Below, in pieces: positions 49,567 through 64,000 of a stretch of DNA of 64,000 nt (position 1 is its first letter; each line of letters begins with the position of its first letter). The notes beneath the pieces were generated by a model, which searched no databases, had not been told where the DNA came from, and saw only the letters and a program-made list of their open reading frames with translations. The translations under genes were made by a program, and so were the position numbers. The DNA is from Meloidogyne chitwoodi (Eukaryota; Nematoda; Chromadorea; Rhabditida; Meloidogynidae), in NCBI GenBank assembly GCA_015183035.1, contig JACZZP010000005.1, positions 1,674,001 to 1,738,000 on the forward strand. Reading direction: 5' to 3'.

Positions 49567-50761
49567 TTAAGGTTTATTCCAACGTATAAATATTAGCATT
49601 TGTTTTCGTAATTTTCTGAAAAAAATAATATTTTATTAAAATTAAAAAAAATATTTTAAAAATTACCTACTCATACATAAATAAATTATAGGATTTAAAC
49701 CACAAACACAAGTAAATGTTAACATCCAAAGAGGCTAAATTTTAAATTATTTTTATTAAATTATTTTTTTGTTACTTTAAATATTTTATAGTCAGAAGTT
49801 TCTTCAATCCATGATTTTAAAAACCAAGTTACCATTGTTATATTAAGAGTAAAAAACATAAAAATTGATTGTATTAACAATCTGCATTCTTCTGGTTTTA
49901 ATAAACTAACATATAAAACAGAATTTTTATTATTTCTAGCTCTCTATAAAATAATTAATTTTAATTTAAATATTTTTAAAATAAATAAAACCATTTTTAT
50001 AAGTAAACTAATAACAACACTATAAATTGCTAATGTTGTTAAAGGTAAAGGTATCATAATAATAACTCCTCTTAGATCAAATCTTGTTGTTAATTTTCTT
50101 TCTTCAATATTTTCATATTCATTAAATGCTAAAGTATCACGATCATATAATAATCCAGAATTACCATTTGAAGCAAAACAAATATAAAGAAGAGCTAATA
50201 GCCATGAGATAATAATAATTGACTTTAAAAATATTTAAAAATTAAATTTATAATTATTTAAAAAATTGTCAAAATTTAACTTTATTACATTAAATAAAAT
50301 CTTTTCTAATTTTGATTCTGTATATTCAAGTGTTGAGAGGCGATAAGTTTTAATTACTACAATTAATCGGTTTGCTGCCAAACATGTTTGTTGAAATATT
50401 AATAACATAAAGGATACTGCATATATATTTCCACAAATCTTTAAAAATAAATAATAATAATTTAATTAATTTACTCTTTCAAATATTAATGGATATTTTA
50501 TATCAAAACATGTAGCAAAACTAAAAAGAACATCCATTAAAAGAATAAAACTTTCATATATTCCAATTGAAAACATTTGTTTATAACAAATCATATTTCT
50601 ATATTCTTTATGAATTATAAATAACTGAAAAAAAATTAAAAATTGTAAATAAATTTTTAATAGTTTAAAATTAAAAAAATAACCGGAAGAGTAGTAATTT
50701 GAAGTCCAAGTAAAAAAGTTGAAAAAAGTAATAGAGCACGTGCAATATAGTAAATAAGCAT
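49567..50761 (-). CDS. Chemoreceptor-type seven-transmembrane protein
   Basis: The start at 50761 gives MLIYYIARALLLFSTFLLGL (TM1). Then come HKEYRNMICYKQMFSIGIYE, TM2-TM3 ending LIFQQTCLAANRLIVVI (NR in place of DRY), TM4 IIIISWLLALLYICFASNG and a loop. TM5 is IIMIPLPLTTLAIYSVVISL, TM6 LIQSIFMFFTLNITMVTWF and TM7 MLTFTCGLNPIIYLCMS. A basic tail ends FIRWNKP at 49567. Six or so small introns. The 'AANRLI' and 'GLNPIIYL' motifs resemble nematode srt/srx-type receptors, but I cannot choose the class. No disruption seen. Confidence 0.72.
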
Positions 50762-52089
50762 ATTATTATTTTTAAATAAATAAAAACTCAATTTAATTAA
50801 TATTTATTTTAATTAATGGAAGTTTTAAAAAATTATAAAATAAATTTTAAAATAATTAAATAAAATTTAAATATTAAATAATAATATTTTAATTATTAAA
50901 CAATAATACAAATTTTTTGCTTAAAATTTTTTAAATAAATGAAAAGAAAATTTTTTGTAAGAATAAAACAATAGATCCAAAAATGGTTAAAATAATTTTT
51001 TAAATAAATATTTATTGCATTTTTATTTTATTAAGAAAAGATATATTTTGTACAAATGCCAAAAAATACAATTTATTATTATTTAAAAAATATATAAAAT
51101 ATTTTATTTTAATTTTAATAATTATATAAAAATTTAAATTAAATTTAAAAAATATTATTTATTAGAAAAAGAGGTAAGTTAATAGATTATTATTTTTTAA
51201 ATTACCTAAAAAGGTATTTAATTAATTAACTCGACATTTTTGTATTCTCTGACATAAAAGGCATAAATTAAAATTTAATTTCTCTTAAATAAAAAATTAA
51301 AACTAGGTAATTTAAGTTAAATTTTATTATTTTTCGAATTTCTTTTACGTATACTTTGCTTTAATTAAAGCTGAATTTTTTTCGTAAAGTAAATTTTTTT
51401 AAATTTATGTACATATTTAATAAATATTTTGTTTATACTTTAAATTATCTATGATTTTTTATTAAAATATTTTTAATATTTAATTAAAATTATAATTCTA
51501 ATTTTAAAGTAAAAATATAAAATGAAATCAAAAATAATTTATAAAATTGCAAATTCAAAATTAATAAAATATATCCATTAAATGATAAAAATATATTTAA
51601 GCTATCAAACTACGTTTTTATTTCCTTTAATACTTATATTTAAATTTTTGCTTTTATTTCTCACGCAATCACAAATTATTTTAAAAATAAATTAATATAA
51701 TACTAAATTTAAAATATATAAAATTTGAATAAATAAATTATAAAATATTAAATTTTTAATAAAAACAATATTATTTAGATATATGTATAAATATATTTTA
51801 AAAATAATATTATAATTTTAAATATTAAAAATATATGTTTGCTTACTTTTAATTAAATATATCCTTATTATAGAAATTTAAATTTATAATTAAATTATAC
51901 ATATTATAAATAAAAATAAATATAAAAAGGTAAATTAAACTAAATTTTTAATAAATTAAATATAATTATATAAAGAAAATTAAATTTTAATAATTAAATT
52001 GGCCTTTATTCGCCCACTTATTTTTTAATAAAAATAACAAACAAATTAAGCACAAAGTTTTTATAATATTTTCATTAATTTTATACTAT
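50762..52089. other. AT-rich intergenic stretch
   Basis: About 1.3 kb of very AT-rich sequence between the receptor and the first MLT-10-like gene. No gene or structured repeat recognised. Confidence 0.55.
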
Positions 52090-55249
<3,160 letters not shown>

Positions 55250-55738
55250 CAAATTAAAAATATAAATTAACAAAAAAAATTTCAAATTTTTAAATTATTT
55301 ATAATTAATAAAATAAAAAAGCACTAAGTAATTTTGCAACTATTTATTTAATTTTTGTTACCAATATAACTATTTTAAAAAATTGTACATATGTTGCAGA
55401 CAGTCAGATTTAACTTTTTATATTAAATATATAAATTTTCCTTTTAATTCTATTCCTTTTTATTTATTGTATTGTAAATGCGGAAAATAAATTTTATTTA
55501 TGTTTTGGCTTAAACTGGATTAATAATTCAGAATAAAAGTGTGAAATATTTATTTAATTCTTTTTTTTTGAAGAATAATGGATTAAAGTTAAATTAAGTA
55601 ACAACGGCAACATAAAAGCTTAATCAATCACATTAATCATTAGAAGAGATTTTATTAAACGAAACAATTTATTTACATTTAAAGTTTGAGTTAGGTGTAA
55701 AGATTTAACTTCTGTTCCTTTCTGAATTTATACATATA
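55250..55738. other. Intergenic region between the tandem MLT-10-like genes
   Basis: About 490 bp: downstream of copy 2 and upstream of copy 1 on the minus strand. AT-rich, no recognised element. Confidence 0.5.
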
Positions 55739-58700
55739 TTATAGACTTCCATGTTCTTCATTGATAGTATGTACAGCACCTCCATGTTCTTCATGTACAT
55801 GTTCACTACCTTGATGGCTACCACCCATAATATGTGGAGATAAAACCTTTTAAAAATTATCTAATTATTTATTTTTTATTTAAAACCTCAATAAGAAATG
55901 ATTCTGTTGAATTAAAACGAGGAGAAAGAAAATTTGGACTTAAAACAACAATTCCTAAACTTTCCGGAGATCCAACTCTTGGAGATCCACCAACTATAAA
56001 ATAATATTATTTTATAAAATTATAATAATTTTTTAAACAATCTAATTATATAATTGAGAATGTGTGTCTGTCTGTTTGTTTGTCCGGTTTTTATAGACAA
56101 ATGATTGGGGGAAGTGAAAATGGGGGTTTTTATAGTAAAGTTGCAAATTTAAAATAAACTTGAACTTAGAACTTGAAAAATAAACGAAATTAAAACTTGA
56201 AAATTAACTTGAAATTAAAACTTGAAAATAAACTTGAACTTAGAACTTGGATACTATATAAACCCTGTATTTTTATCAGTCTAACGCCACTATGTACATT
56301 TCAACAATACAACATAAACAACGCTCTTTGCTGCATTTGCTTCAATATGACGCTGAAGAACTCTGCTGCTCCAGCGAAATCATAAGAAAAGAAGCCGTGC
56401 TGAGGAGTCTGAGTCGGAGACGGATTCTTGAGTCAGAGAATCTTGAGTCTCAGTATTTATGTGTTTTGTTCTTTTAAAAAGTTTGTAAGTATAAATGTTT
56501 TTATTGCAGGATATTTTAAGTTTATTTTTTTTTGCTAGCGGAGAAGGACGCCCGAAGGGCGTCCAACTCCGCTAGTATTATATAAAATAAAATAATTAAA
56601 TATTTACTTGGTGTTAATATTTGCATAAACAAAGACTTCGGACTGAGTATTCTTGGTTCAAACGCTTTTGGAGATAAAACTTGTGCCATAAAAACATCAG
56701 GATTTAAAATAAAAGCACTAAAAGCTTCAGGAGAAAGAACCTCTACTCTAAATGCCCATGGACTAAGAATACGTGCAACCATTGCCATTGGAGAAAGAAT
56801 TGAAGCAATAAATGCATGTGGAGATAGAACATGAAGCTTTAAAAAATATTAATTAAACAAATCGAATAATTAGGGTCCTCTCAATAAAAAAAGTTTTTAC
56901 CGTCATAAATTCAGGAGAAATAATTTCAGTAATAAATGCACTTGGTGATAGATATACCTAAAATAATAAATAAAACTTATTAATAATTTTTACTTGTAAG
57001 ACTAAACATTTAAAATAAAATAACTAAATTATAATTATGTATTATTTACTCCTTCTAATATAACACCATCTACTCTTTGAACAAATGCACTAGGCGTAAG
57101 TAGAACAGTTCGAGGATATTTTTCTCCTGGCCTTTCCTCTTCTGGTGAAACTCCTTTATCAATTGTTTGATTAGAATCCTGATTAATATCTTCAATAATT
57201 GATGTTTGTCTACGAAAAATTCTTTTATTATAATTATTTTCAGAATTTCTTTTTGGAAAATCATCAAGTTTTGATAATTTAATAATTTTTTCTTCAATTT
57301 TAGAAATATCAATATTTATAGGATTTATTTCACCTAAAAATTAATTATTATATTAAAATAATATTTTATAAAAATACCTAATATTTCACTTCTTTGCCAT
57401 TTATTTAAAATTGTATATTGATTTGATAATAAATCCCTTTTTTGTTTTTTATTTAAACTTGATTTTAATAAATCAATTCTTTTTTCATAATTTTTAATTT
57501 TTTGAAATGCTGGTAATATTTTTAATTCAAAATATTCAATATCTGGTTCAAGTTTTTCCATAAGTTTTAATAATTGTTTATTAGCTCCACTCATTTCTAA
57601 TAACATTTCTAGCCATTCCATTGTTTCTATTTCATTTAATGAAAGTAACTTAATATTATATTTAGGTATTTAAAAGGAACTTTATAATTTAATTAAAAAG
57701 AACACCTGAAATATTTTTGGGATTGAAATTGCTCCATTTTCATGAAAGCTAAGTAAATCTGGCGAAAGTAATTTTTGTTGTTGTTTTTTGTTATTATAAA
57801 ATAAAGAAAAAATATCTGGTGAAAGTAAAGAAATACTATTTTGTTTTCCTTCAAATATTTTTTCAAAAATTAATTTTAATTGATTAGATAAATCAAATGC
57901 TTTTTGTTCCAATCCATAATATTTAATGGATTTAATTGGTGATAAATATTTATTAATTTGACTAAATAATAATTAATTATATTTTATATATTAATTTACT
58001 TTATATTATTTTGACTAATTTTTTGTAAAAAATTATTTACAATTTCAGTTTGTTCAAAATACCATTGAAAACGTTTTAATAATTTAATATTTTTATGTTG
58101 ATCTGAATAAAGAAATATTTAATAATTTATTATTATAAAAATATACCAAAATTTTGTTTTGATCGTTTTATTCTCCAATTATTTAATTTATTGCCTTTTT
58201 TTGATAATTTATTTACATTTTTGACTTGAGAATTTAATTGTTTTCTTACTTTATTAATTATTGATATTCTTCTATTAACTAAAGAAACTTATTAAAATAG
58301 GTATATTAAAATAAATTAAAAGGGAAATACCTTGTTTTTGTTTAATAATTGGAAGTCTTTTTGGATTATTAAAAAGTAATTTCTAAATTATTTTTGTAAC
58401 ATTATTTTTGTATTGAAGAAATGATTGATATTAATAAACAAAACAAAATTATACAAAACAAACAAATTAACAAAATAAAAACAAAAAACACATTGTCAGA
58501 ACCAAACAAAAAGTCAAACAAAATTATCAAAACATAAAAATCATATATATAGTATATCAAAACTAGTCAGAAAACCATGATAAATCAAAGGAATTACAAA
58601 AATAACATTAACAAAACAACAAATTAATAAAATAAATACATTTAAAAAACACAAAACAAATATTAAAAATACAAAACATAATAAACAAAAACATTAACAA

Positions 58701-59694
58701 ATATTTAAAAAAATATCAACAGAACAAATATAAAAAAATTTAAAATATTTTAAAAAGCATTAACAATACAAAAAGTATAAAACGATATAAAATAAATAGA
58801 CTAAACATTTTAAACTATTAGATGAAACAAACAAATTGACAAAACAAAAACATTAAAAACACAAAACATTACAAAACAAAATAATTAAAAAACTCAACAA
58901 AAACATTACAACATAAATACAAAACAAAAACATTAAAACATAAATCATAAGCAAAACACAGAATTACAAAAACTCAAGAAAAATATTACAACAAAAATAC
59001 AAAACAAAAACATTAAAACATAAATCATAAGCAAAACACAGAATTACAAAAACTCAAGAAAAATATTACAACAAAAATACAAAACAAAAACATTAAAACA
59101 TAAATCATTAGCAAAACACATACAAAACGTTAACTCAACAAAAACATTACAAAAACATTACGAAAACATAAAACATTAATAAAATGTTTTCTTCGGTATT
59201 CCTACAATATAGAATTTAATATAAACTTACCAAAGTGTTTTCAACAATTCCATTATAAGAACAACATAATTGTTGTTCATATTCTTCATTATTTTTATTA
59301 AAATTTTCTATTTGAAATAATTTAACTAAACATTTTGCATAATTTATTGGTGATAAAGTATTTTGTTTAATATTTATATTTAAACATTCATTAAATAAAA
59401 TTTTGTCAGTTTGCTGTTTTATTTGTTTTAATTTTAATTTAGCTATTACTTTTAATAATGACATTAATGCTGCACGTTGAAATAATAATTCTAATTTTTC
59501 TGGATTTAATTGAAATAAATATTTTTGTTCTTCTTCTTTATTATTATCAATATTTAAATCTTAAATTTATTTATTAAAAAATATTAATTATTTTTAATTA
59601 ATTGCTTGCCTTCTATCATAATTACTTTCGGCATCATATTAATTATTAAAAGGAAATTTATTAAAAATGACAATCCAAAATATATTATAAGCAT
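55739..59694 (-). CDS. MLT-10-like moulting-cycle protein, copy 2
   Basis: Same layout as copy 1 but with a different first exon. The start at 59694 gives another signal peptide ([20 protein letters not shown]), joined by an apparent GC-AG intron (donor AAG|GCAAGC at about 59607-59612) to [12 protein letters not shown] in the same phase as copy 1. The central 2 kb, introns included, is nearly identical to copy 1 ([23 protein letters not shown]). From about 57256 leftwards the copies diverge: [12 protein letters not shown] is shared, but an exon with [18 protein letters not shown] differs. The tail ends [18 protein letters not shown] at 55739. An inserted Helitron-like element occupies one intron. 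All motifs are intact, so both copies are probably functional secreted or cuticle-associated proteins. Confidence 0.84.
56041..56575. mobile_element. Helitron-like non-autonomous element in an intron of copy 2
   Basis: Absent from the matching intron of copy 1. The right end has a strong hairpin GGACGCCC-GAA-GGGCGTCC, wrapped by CTAGCGGAG/CTCCGCTAG, and finishes in CTAG followed by T. The left end begins TC preceded by A. A 3' hairpin followed closely by a CTRR end, insertion between A and T, and lack of target duplication are Helitron features. Short ORFs inside (56197-56477) look incidental. Confidence 0.6.
58881..59120. repeat. 80-bp tandem repeat in copy 2 intron
   Basis: The unit starting GAATTACAAAAACTCAAG repeats at 58961 and 59041, with partial copies on either side. 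Copy 1 has only a single equivalent, so the array expanded after the duplication. Confidence 0.85.
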
Positions 59695-60255
59695 TATTTT
59701 AAATGATTTTTTAAGAAAATTTTATTTATTAATTTTAACAAGTGCATTTTAAATGATTTTTTTTCCATTTCGTGCACGTAAAACTAAAATTTATGGATTA
59801 GAATTAATCTTTGGATTAAGCGACAGTCAATATCAAGTATTTTTTGAGTAATTATTAAATAAAAATGAAATTTTCTGTTATATCTAAAATATAAACAATA
59901 CGGCTAAATTCTTAAAAAATTAATGTGTAAAAATTGAAAAAAAGTTATTAAGTATTTTATCTCGCTATAATTCAAAAGATTAATGTCAAGTAACAAGAAG
60001 TGTTGCCAAAAAATAAAAATTATATTAAGAATTTTTTTTAAAAAATATCAAAAAAGTTTCACTATCGAATGCATTTTCACAAATATTTCAATATTAATTT
60101 ATTCTAACAAGCTAAAATTATTTTCTTTTTGAACAAAAAGGGGTCAAATAACAAATTAAATTTTTTTTTAAAATTAATTATTATCAAAATATATATATAA
60201 TATTAAATAAAAATTATTAAAATAATATATAATTAAAATAAAAAATATTTAGTAT
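59695..60255. other. Intergenic region between MLT-10-like copy 2 and the STAT gene
   Basis: AT-rich. CTATCGAATGCATT at about 60062-60075 matches a word shared by several elements here. Otherwise nothing recognised. Confidence 0.5.
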
Positions 60256-63200
60256 TTATGACATTCGAAAATTAAATTGCTGTTGTTGTTGTTGTAATTG
60301 TTGTTGTTGATGTCTTTGTTCTGCGGAAGGATTTAAATGTTGTTGTTGTTGGTTATAATTTAAATGTTGAAAAACATTTTCTTCTGTTATTTGTTGTTGA
60401 GTATTTGGTAAAATTAGTGTTGATGATTGTTTTTGAACAGATGACATTTGTTGATATAAAATAGAAGTATTATTATTATTAATTGATGAAGGTTCTTCTG
60501 TATTACTACTATTAATTGTAAAAAAATAATTTTTATTTTTTTGTTGATCTTCTTGATTAATATTATTTGTAGATAATGCAGCACTAGAAGAAGAAGAACA
60601 ACAAGAAGAAGTACAAATAGTATTAGAAGAATTATTAATAGTAGTAGTAGATGAAGAATATAATTGTGTATTATTATTAGAATTTATTAAATCAATTGAA
60701 GAGCTCATAATTGAAGTAACAGATTGATTATTATTATTATTATTAGAATTAATTGAAGATATTATTGGGGTAAACATTGTATAAGATGGATTAGCCTAAA
60801 ATAAAAATTAAATTTTAATTAATTAATTATATTTAATAATTACTTTAGAAAGGGAAGGAACAATTGGTCGATTCATTGTTGGCATTATATTATTACATAA
60901 TACAATATTATTATTATTTGAAAAATAAAATCTTTCAGATTGACATTCATTTTGTTTATTATTATTATTTTTAGAAGAAGATAAAATTTGTTTTTTAAAA
61001 GAATATGTTGTTGATATATTATTATTATCTTCTTCTAAATGGGATGCTAATGCTGAAGAAGAAGGCACAGAACGAATAAAATTATTATTATTTCCATCAC
61101 CAACATTTCCATCTTTATTATTATTATCTAATAATAGTTGTTGTTGTTGTTGTTGAAATAAAAGAAATTTATTTGTTGGAATTGAAACTAATCTTTGATT
61201 TTTTTGTTGTTGCTAATTTAATTTAAAAATTATTTAAAAAATTTCAACAATTTGTTAACCTCCAAATTTTCTAAAGGTTGTTGTTCCTGTAAAAATTGCG
61301 AATAAATATCAATCAAATCTCTCGGTGTTTTTTTATATCGATGCATTATTTGATTAATTTCTCGTTCAAAATTAATATTTTCATCATTAATTGTTTGTTG
61401 ATTATTTAGTTCTTGAAGAGAATCAGCTTTTGTTGAAGTCTAAAATTAAATATAAGATCAATTTATAATTATTAAATAATATTCCCAAGTCGCTGAAATA
61501 TGAGGGACTAAATAATTGTAAGAATAATATAATGGATTATCATAAGTAAATTATTTTATAATCAAATATACATTTTCTGTGGCAAATTCATCATCTGGTT
61601 CAATATTATTATCTGCAACATTTGTTTTACATGTAACAACAGCAACTCTCATTGGAGTGAAACTTGTTTAAAATAATATTTAATTTAATTAATTTCCTTT
61701 AAATTTACTTAATTGAATGTTGTTTTCCAATAGGCCCTGGATGTAAAGCATTAGATAATATTTCTTTTGTTTTTATTTCTTGTGAATAATCATGATTGTC
61801 ATTAGAAAATTTTTGACAACGTTTTAGAACTTCAGCAACATGTAACCATTCTTTATTTGAATCCAAAACAAAATCAACCTTTTAAATATTTTAAAATTTA
61901 TTATTAGTATTTAAATATAATTGTTTTAATTATTACCTTTTCAGAAAGAATAATATCTTTTAAATAATTATTTAAATTTTTTGATTGAAGTTTTTTTACA
62001 TCTAATGGTTCCTGAAATTTATTAAATAAAATTTTAGCTGAAGCAAAGTTCAGTTTCCAAAAATAAAACGTTTTATTCGAAAAAATCTTCTCTGTATATT
62101 ATTAAAATTTTAATATAAAAAATTAAATTAAATATTTAATATTAATTAGTCAATTTCTTCCTTTTTTTAATTAATATTTATAAAAAATATTATTATATAA
62201 ATTTTTATACCAAATCTAGAAATTCATCATTTGAACATTTAACTGTAATACAAACACAAGCACCAGCCACTAATGATAAACGCATAACAAGTCCTGATCC
62301 AGGAAGTGTTCGAAGTAAAGAATGTACCTTTAAATTAATTTTAATTAAAAATAATAATTTTAAAAATAAAATTATTTTCACTTATTTACAAATATATTAT
62401 TTTTCGTTATTGTTTTTGCTTTATCTTTTGTCTAAAATAATTAATAGGCTAAAGGCAAGAGCCAAAGAGTAAGTGAATATATATATATTAATTTTAAAAA
62501 TCCAAAGTAACATTATTTTGATTATTTTTGTCAAAATAAAAATTATATAATATTTACCATTTTGTAATGGTCTCTTTTTTAATTTAATTTAAAAAATTTA
62601 AATATTAATTTAATTACTGTATTTAATTCCATAAATCCCTGTAATAATTCTGCTTCCCATAAATTTCTTGTTTCTGTTTTTTGATCACTAAATAAATGTA
62701 ATAATTCAAGCATTCCTCTCCTATATGAAAATATTATTAAATTAAATTTTAATATTATTATTTTATACCAAACACTAAATCTTAAATCACAATTTGGTGA
62801 AGTAAAATGTAAATGTGGACAAAGAACATTTTTAAAATTTATTCGAATATCAGGCATAAATTGAAGATTTTGTTGATTAAGTGAAAATTGGTCAATAATA
62901 TATTCAGTTGGTTGATTTATTGATGAAACTTTATAATTAATTAAAAAATAATTTATTTAAAAAAATTATTTTACAATTTTCAGTGCATTCTGAACAATGC
63001 ATTTTTTGTTGTAAAATTGTAAAGTCTTCATCAGTAAATGTTCTAGTTACTTCTGCATTCATTGCAAAATAAAGAGAATAAAGTAATTTAAAATGTTTCC
63101 AATCAATTTCTTTTTTTAAATAAAATAAAATTTAATTAAAAATATAATTTAAATACCTCCATCATGCCATTGAAGTAAAAGACCATCTAAAACATTTGTA

Positions 63201-63966
63201 CCATAAAGCCAAAAACAAGTAGCTGTATATGAACTCATCATTCTTTGAACTTGACAATCCTAAAGGGAAATTTAATATATATATATTTTTAAATTTAATT
63301 TACTTGATTTCTTCTTGTTGCAATTGTAAATGGTAATGAAAGTGTATGTGCTGTAGTAAAAGCACCAGAAAAACTAAATAATTCAGCTCTGACATGAAAA
63401 TAAAAAAGTGGACGTTTTCCAGTCTGAACAGCAGAACGAGTTTCAAGTAAAGTATCCTTAAAAAATAAAATAATTTTATAAAAATATTATTTTTTACCTT
63501 TTGTCTTGTAGTGCAAAGTAAATGAGGATATGTTGCACACCAGCCACCATGTTCTGTGTCATATAATGGAGGAATAGAAATCCATTCTTTTGAATTAACA
63601 TCAGATTTTTTATGTGCTGTATTTCCTCCATCTTTTATTTATTTTTAATTCATAAATTTAATTTTTAAAATAAAAACCTTCTGATGCTTTTGCATTATTC
63701 CTTTTTACTCCAGTTGCTGGTTTCATTGCTAATAAAGCTGCTGTACGTGTTCTATTAAATTAATTAAATTTTTTTTAATTTAAAATAATTTAATAGTTTA
63801 CTAAAAATAAAAAAAAATACTTTCGAATAGGAGAAGGAGGATCAAATGTTTTATGATGTATCATTTCTTGCTGAATTTGTTGTGCAACTTCCTCTGAAAC
63901 AATTTGTATAGAAAAATCACGAAAAAAAGAAAAACGGCAAAGTGAAACAATTTTCATTTGAAATCT
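60256..63966 (-). CDS. STAT-family transcription factor, lacking N-terminal part (outside window)
   Basis: Signal transducer and activator of transcription, a latent cytoplasmic factor that binds DNA after tyrosine phosphorylation. Leftwards from 63966: [20 protein letters not shown] opens the DNA-binding domain, which includes [28 protein letters not shown] and [11 protein letters not shown]. The linker includes [24 protein letters not shown] and [13 protein letters not shown]...[12 protein letters not shown]. An SH2-like domain follows with [20 protein letters not shown] (conserved Arg, near 62282) and [35 protein letters not shown] (near 61790) carries a candidate phosphotyrosine. A long Gln/Asn/Ser-rich tail ends FNFRMS at 60256. 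The match to the animal STAT order of segments is good, although the SH2 is divergent. In C. elegans STA-1 and STA-2 act in TGF-beta/antiviral and epidermal defence signalling; which one this is I cannot say. The tail exons (60256-61230) are less certain. Confidence 0.72.
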
Positions 63967-64000
63967 AAAAATAATTTAAAAAAAAAATATTTTTTTTTTA

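Overview
The window looks like nuclear DNA of a plant-parasitic nematode, most likely a root-knot nematode (Meloidogyne or a close relative). The reasons are very high AT content, small introns with GT...TTTNAG-type ends, nematode-specific families (srsx and Sre chemoreceptors, MLT-10-like moulting proteins, coiled-coil/SPRY proteins) and dense small transposons. The genus is an inference, not read from a marker gene.

Layout. 1-743: 5' end of an srsx-type receptor (minus, runs off the window). 2394-4532: mannose-6-phosphate isomerase (minus). 5754-9752: biogenic-amine-type GPCR (minus). 10756-22401: a complete, apparently very young Ty3/Gypsy-like LTR retroelement with identical LTRs and a target-site duplication. 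25100-26909: Sre receptor (minus). 28.4-31.2 kb: satellite arrays, tRNA-like sequences and TACCG-rich repeats. 31402-37263: SIK/KIN-29-type protein kinase (minus). 39441-41950 and 44304-45729: a divergent pair of paralogous coiled-coil/SPRY genes. The first is broken by a 628-bp MITE, and the gap between them holds a foldback element with a nested hAT-like element. 46359-47702: a predicted secreted protein with a 46-bp transposon in its coding exon. 47750-49466: a degenerate pogo-like element containing a second TA-inserted element. 49567-50761: another chemoreceptor-type 7TM gene (minus). 52090-55249 and 55739-59694: tandem MLT-10-like genes (minus). 60256-63966: STAT-family transcription factor (minus, N-terminus outside the window).

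The standout is the retroelement. Its single 2761-codon ORF reads gag, then an internal signal-anchor, a cysteine-rich glycoprotein-like domain, a Thr/Pro stalk, 45 uninterrupted Gly-X-Y collagen triplets, a second cysteine-containing domain, a transmembrane segment, and only then protease, reverse transcriptase, RNase H and integrase. An envelope-like, collagen-bearing membrane module between gag and pol, rather than after pol, is an architecture I do not recognise. The element also carries an antisense ORF with a transmembrane segment in its 5' leader.

The host genes are ordinary, independently regulated nematode genes. I see no operon-like functional cluster apart from the two duplicated pairs. 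Exon boundaries of multi-exon genes were inferred by eye from reading-frame continuity and splice motifs; outer coordinates run from start codon to stop codon and include introns.
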